Shown: positions 29,145 through 29,480 of the stretch, one piece after another
Numbering within the stretch: the first letter of the stretch is position 1
Layout: each line of letters opens with the position of its first letter
Virus record (IMG/VR): IMGVR_UViG_3300017772_000075
Span: 1 to 29,480 of that record
Source of the DNA: a virus
DNA length: 29,480 nucleotides
Strand: one strand, 5' to 3'
The notes under the pieces: generated by a model
Told to the model about the DNA's origin: nothing
The model's database searches: none
The model's input: only the letters and a program-made list of their open reading frames with translations
Translations under genes and position numbers: made by a program

Positions 29145-29480
29145 CTATACTGCTACTTGTTCTATGCTATCTATCTTATTAGTTACATCCCTAATGTAAA
29201 AGAAAGATTGACTAGCATACTTACAAGCAGAACGTAGTGCATCTGGCTTATCTCTAAGAGCCTTAGCCCATGACTTTAAGTAATGCACATGGTCTTGCCT
29301 GGTTGTGTGTAACATACCATACTTAGCCATGTGAAAACTAGCACCAAGTTCTGCTATAAGTTCTTCGAAAGCATAATCATTTGATGCAAACGAACCTGAT
29401 AGTGTACGATTACATCTAGTCTTATGCCCACTCCAATGAGTAATCTCATGGAATAATGTTGAGTAGTAACTCTCTGTCTT
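29145..29480 (-). CDS. ArdC-like antirestriction metallopeptidase, C-terminal part
   Basis: The frame runs in from the right edge; 111 residues are visible. It starts STLFHEITHWSGHK, with the zinc-binding HExxH (visible residues 11-15), then EELIAELGASFH at about 39-50, and ends HYLKSWAKALRDKPDALRSACKYASQSFFYIRD. This is the C-terminal zincin half of ArdC-family antirestriction proteins, which also bind ssDNA at their N-terminus (DUF1738). It would protect phage DNA as it enters. The smaller ATG-start frame at 29330 is only its tail. The N-terminal half lies outside the window. Confidence 0.88.
   Translation of the reverse strand, partial: KTESYYSTLFHEITHWSGHKTRCNRTLSGSFASNDYAFEELIAELGASFHMAKYGMLHTTRQDHVHYLKSWAKALRDKPDALRSACKYASQSFFYIRDVTNKIDSIEQVAV

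Noticed and set aside
1-29480. tRNA genes, rRNA, CRISPR arrays and insertion sequences
   Set aside because: I looked for cloverleaf-like 70-90 base segments in gaps, spaced repeats and transposase motifs and saw none; the gaps are too short for most of these.

Overview
The window is the genome, or most of one arm of the genome, of an AT-rich tailed phage with a T7-like (podovirus) particle. The lineage call rests on gene order and protein character read by eye: large terminase, portal, scaffold, a GNAT-like protein, capsid, tail tubular proteins A and B, three internal virion proteins and modular fibres. The very low G+C, the short intergenic gaps, the marine-phage style fibre modules and the small basic proteins upstream of the terminase suggest a marine phage of an AT-rich host such as SAR11 (pelagiphage-like). 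The host is inference; nothing in the window names it.

Layout. Positions 1-23523 are all on the plus strand and form the late module: (i) small basic proteins and small hypotheticals (1-1254), (ii) packaging, portal, scaffold and capsid (1251-7376), (iii) tail tube and nozzle proteins plus internal ejection proteins (7416-18817), (iv) two fibre genes, a tail-assembly-chaperone-like gene, a tiny AT-hook protein, a coiled-coil membrane protein and a 3-TM holin (18840-23523). A 203-base convergent gap full of inverted repeats follows. Positions 23727-29480 are all on the minus strand and form the early/replication module, read right to left: an ArdC-like antirestriction metallopeptidase (cut by the window edge), a 24-residue hydrophobic peptide, small regulators and unknowns, a DUF1064-type nuclease, a DnaT-like protein overlapping a helicase-loader-like protein, a YqaJ-type exonuclease, an ERF annealase, SSB, another HTH regulator, a zinc-ribbon protein and a GH24-type lysozyme.

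How it works together. ArdC would protect incoming DNA. The exonuclease, ERF and SSB make a complete phage recombination set. The DnaT-like and loader-like proteins would recruit host replication machinery, since no DNA polymerase, primase, helicase, RNA polymerase or integrase is in the window. Two sigma70-like promoters on the minus strand, at 26425-26453 and 27780-27807, share a TGCA-N4-TGCA element, and the first lies directly behind a perfect rho-independent terminator. Lysis is split: holin ends the late strand, lysozyme ends the early strand.

The observations I would check first are a copper-site (cupredoxin-like) domain inside the tail fibre, a Shine-Dalgarno sequence separated from its start codon by a GNRA-capped hairpin before tail tubular protein A, a structured leader before the capsid gene, the shared operator-like element in the early promoters, the 239-base out-of-frame overlap of two replication genes, and an in-frame GC-rich palindrome in the zinc-ribbon gene.
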